From the NCBI RefSeq assembly GCF_019175285.1, contig NC_056526.1, positions 125,327,271 to 125,391,270 of the forward strand: a stretch of 64,000 nt of DNA. Direction: 5' to 3'. Below, in pieces: positions 62,436 to 64,000 of the stretch. Source of the DNA: Sceloporus undulatus (lineage: Eukaryota > Chordata > Lepidosauria > Squamata > Phrynosomatidae). The position numbers and the translations under genes are program-made. Numbering within the stretch: position 1 is the first letter of the stretch; every line of letters begins with the position of its first letter. The notes under the pieces are model-generated. The model did no database searches. It worked only from the letters and a program-made list of their open reading frames with translations, and was not told where the DNA came from.

Positions 62436-63254
62436 TAAGGTTTCTCCTCTTGCATTTAAAAAAAAGGAAGCAGTTGTTCACATTGTTTTTAGTGAGCTTC
62501 CTGTAGACATACACTTGGCCACTAGCAGAGATACTAGAGGAATCTTTCGTCTGACTTCAGCAACATCTGTGTTCCTTTTACTAGGCTACATTACTATTTG
62601 TACTCTATTGCTGTGACATTCCACAGAGTATCTCACTATTAGAAGAAGGGCCATTTTTCTGAGTTTCCCCATCCCTTCATTCTAAAGTCTTTCCCAGGTA
62701 TTTGGAATAGATTTGGGAAGGAAGCAAAGGGTTGCAAAGGAAAAGGGAGAATCTGCAAAAATAACCATGCAGTAGTGGGCATTTCTCATGAATAGAACTC
62801 CAGTGTTACAGTCTAGAAAAATCTCACTGGAAAAATTTGTGATTTGAAGGTGTAAAATATATGCTTGCCAAATTTTCTCTAATTTTTCTTGCACCAACTA
62901 CCATTATTTCCCTTGGGTTCTTCAAATTTCTAGAGCACATTGTGGTGAGACTGAATTGAATATCAACAAATACTAGTTTCCCACCACTTCCATGTGAAGA
63001 ACCTCTCCTGGATCCCAATTTCTGTTGCTAGGAGAAAGACTGTAGGATCCAATGCAATACTCTCCTAGCTTTGGAGGGGGGAAATAATATTTTGAATCCC
63101 TGTAGTTGTTGTAGAGTTGTTGATTTTAACAGGTGTGCAAGACACACTAATTTAGTCTTTAATTAATCAGGTCTGCAAAAGTCTTATTTTATATTCTGGG
63201 ACGCAAGATGACTACATGTCCTTTGGTTTTATTCTATATAAAGTATTTGTGTAA
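62436..63254 (+). other. VPS37A: VPS37A intron after exon 9
   Basis: AT-rich intron sequence; no repeat or gene is recognised. Confidence 0.5.
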
Positions 63255-63464
63255 GCAGTGACATCCCTAGGGTTGGTGTCACCTGGTGTGGTGCACCCCT
63301 CGACACTGCCTTGTTCACCTGTGCCCCAACCAGCTGGTCATTCGCTGCCCAGTGACATTCAGAAAGGGAGCTGGGGGATGGGCAGCTGGAAGAACAAGGC
63401 AGTGAAGGTGGGTCAGGGACAGAGGGTAAGGTTTCCTGGTTCAGATTTCCCTGCTGCTGGTCAG
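63255..63464. repeat. GC-rich flank of the minisatellite
   Basis: Begins 'agtgacatccctagggttgg' then 'tgtcacctggtgtggtgcac', a phrase I associate with a repeat common in reptiles but cannot name with confidence. It leads directly into the tandem array. Confidence 0.35.
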
Positions 63465-63900
63465 CAGGGAGGGGCATGCATGCATCTGCCACAGTCACCT
63501 TCCTCCCTGCTGCCCTGGTTTCATCAGCAAATGGGAAGGCTGGCAAGGATAAGCATGCATTTGTCTTCCTCACATTCCTCCCCATTGCCCTGGTTCTCTT
63601 GGCAAAGAGAGCAGTGGGCAGGGGCATGTGTGCTTCCACTCACCACCCCATCCTCTTCCTCACTGCCCTGATTCCCTAGGCGGAGAGAGCTAGGGCAGTG
63701 GGGAAGGGTATGTGATTATCCGCTGCCCTTGCCTTTTCCCCCGCTGCACTGATTCCCTCAGTGAAGGGAACCATGGCAGTCAGGGACATGTGTGCATGCT
63801 CATCTGCTTCCCTTGTCTTTTCCCCTGTTGCCCTGGCTCTGTCAGTGAATGGAGCCAGGGCAGCAGGGAGGCTTGCAGCAGCATGCACCCACTGCCACAT
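63465..63900 (+). repeat. Minisatellite, about six units of 71-96 bp with hairpin cores
   Basis: Unit starts around a 'ggggcatgtgtgc' motif at 63471, 63550, 63621, 63706, 63783 and 63879. Each unit contains a variant of 'ctgccctggttccctcagc' followed by its inverse-type 'agagctagggcag'; at 63829-63862 the stem 'tgccctggctc' / 'gagccagggca' is perfect. Overlapping open frames (such as 63229-63639 minus and 63258-63671 plus) arise from the repeat and are not genes. Confidence 0.8.
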
Positions 63901-64000
63901 GTCAGCAATACCAGACACACATCTGCAGTGTGTGGAAGGCAAGACTGGATTTCCCCCTTCACTGCGGTCTCACAAACGCAGTCTGCACCACCACCACACC
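63901..64000. other. Window end, unassigned
   Basis: GC-rich sequence after the minisatellite with no recognised feature; the remaining VPS37A exons are expected further right. Confidence 0.4.

Noticed and set aside
63229-63942. Frames of 136, 137 and 88 residues at the right end
   Set aside because: They read through a minisatellite with hairpin cores on both strands; the repeating peptide text is a by-product of the array.
1-64000. CRISPR array, tRNA, rRNA or operon-like organisation
   Set aside because: No regularly spaced direct repeats with unique spacers, no complete cloverleaf and no rRNA-like sequence were seen; tRNA-like segments belong to SINE heads.

Overview
This window is nuclear DNA of a vertebrate, almost certainly a squamate reptile (lizard or snake; the repeat set suggests an iguanian lizard, but the species cannot be fixed from sequence alone). 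The genes are intron-rich with GT-AG splice sites. The introns are filled with repeats typical of squamates: BovB/RTE, CR1 and L2-clade LINEs, tRNA-derived SINEs including a Sauria-type SINE, DIRS-like remnants, and many short non-autonomous DNA transposons (pogo/Tigger-like with TA target duplications, PIF/Harbinger-like with TAA/TTA duplications, one clean hAT-like copy).

Three host genes are recognised by exon-by-exon protein similarity. Their order and orientation match human 8p22: ZDHHC2 (+), CNOT7 (-), VPS37A (+).
(1) 1-28.2 kb: ZDHHC2, a DHHC palmitoyltransferase. Exon 1 lies left of the window; ten exons from 3501 to the stop at 22798 encode the remaining 314 residues, followed by a largely repeat-free stretch read as a long 3'UTR.
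(2) 28.2-30.3 kb: the short convergent interval between the ZDHHC2 and CNOT7 3' ends, carrying two small transposons.
(3) 30.3-50 kb: CNOT7, a CCR4-NOT deadenylase, on the minus strand. All six coding exons are present and give exactly 285 residues with every catalytic residue of the DEDD nuclease.
(4) 49.7-50.5 kb: a CpG-rich divergent promoter shared by CNOT7 and VPS37A. It carries a diverged tandem duplication of about 127 bp in which each copy holds a CCAAT box, a CRE-like TGACGTA and a perfect NRF1-type palindrome.
(5) 50.5-64 kb: VPS37A, an ESCRT-I subunit. Exons 1 and 2 are clean, but nearly every exon from 53.7 to 62.4 kb carries one-base indels while splice sites and codon-level similarity persist. 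This looks more like a poorly polished assembly patch than true gene decay. A 3-kb L2-clade LINE sits inside this stretch, and a hairpin-bearing minisatellite closes the window.

No tRNA, rRNA, CRISPR, operon or other prokaryote-style feature was seen. The three genes are functionally separate (protein palmitoylation, mRNA deadenylation, endosomal sorting); their adjacency reflects conserved amniote synteny. I found no convincing undescribed protein system. The points most worth a second look are the duplicated divergent promoter, the indel cluster in VPS37A, the shared architecture of the small transposon families, and the hairpin minisatellite.
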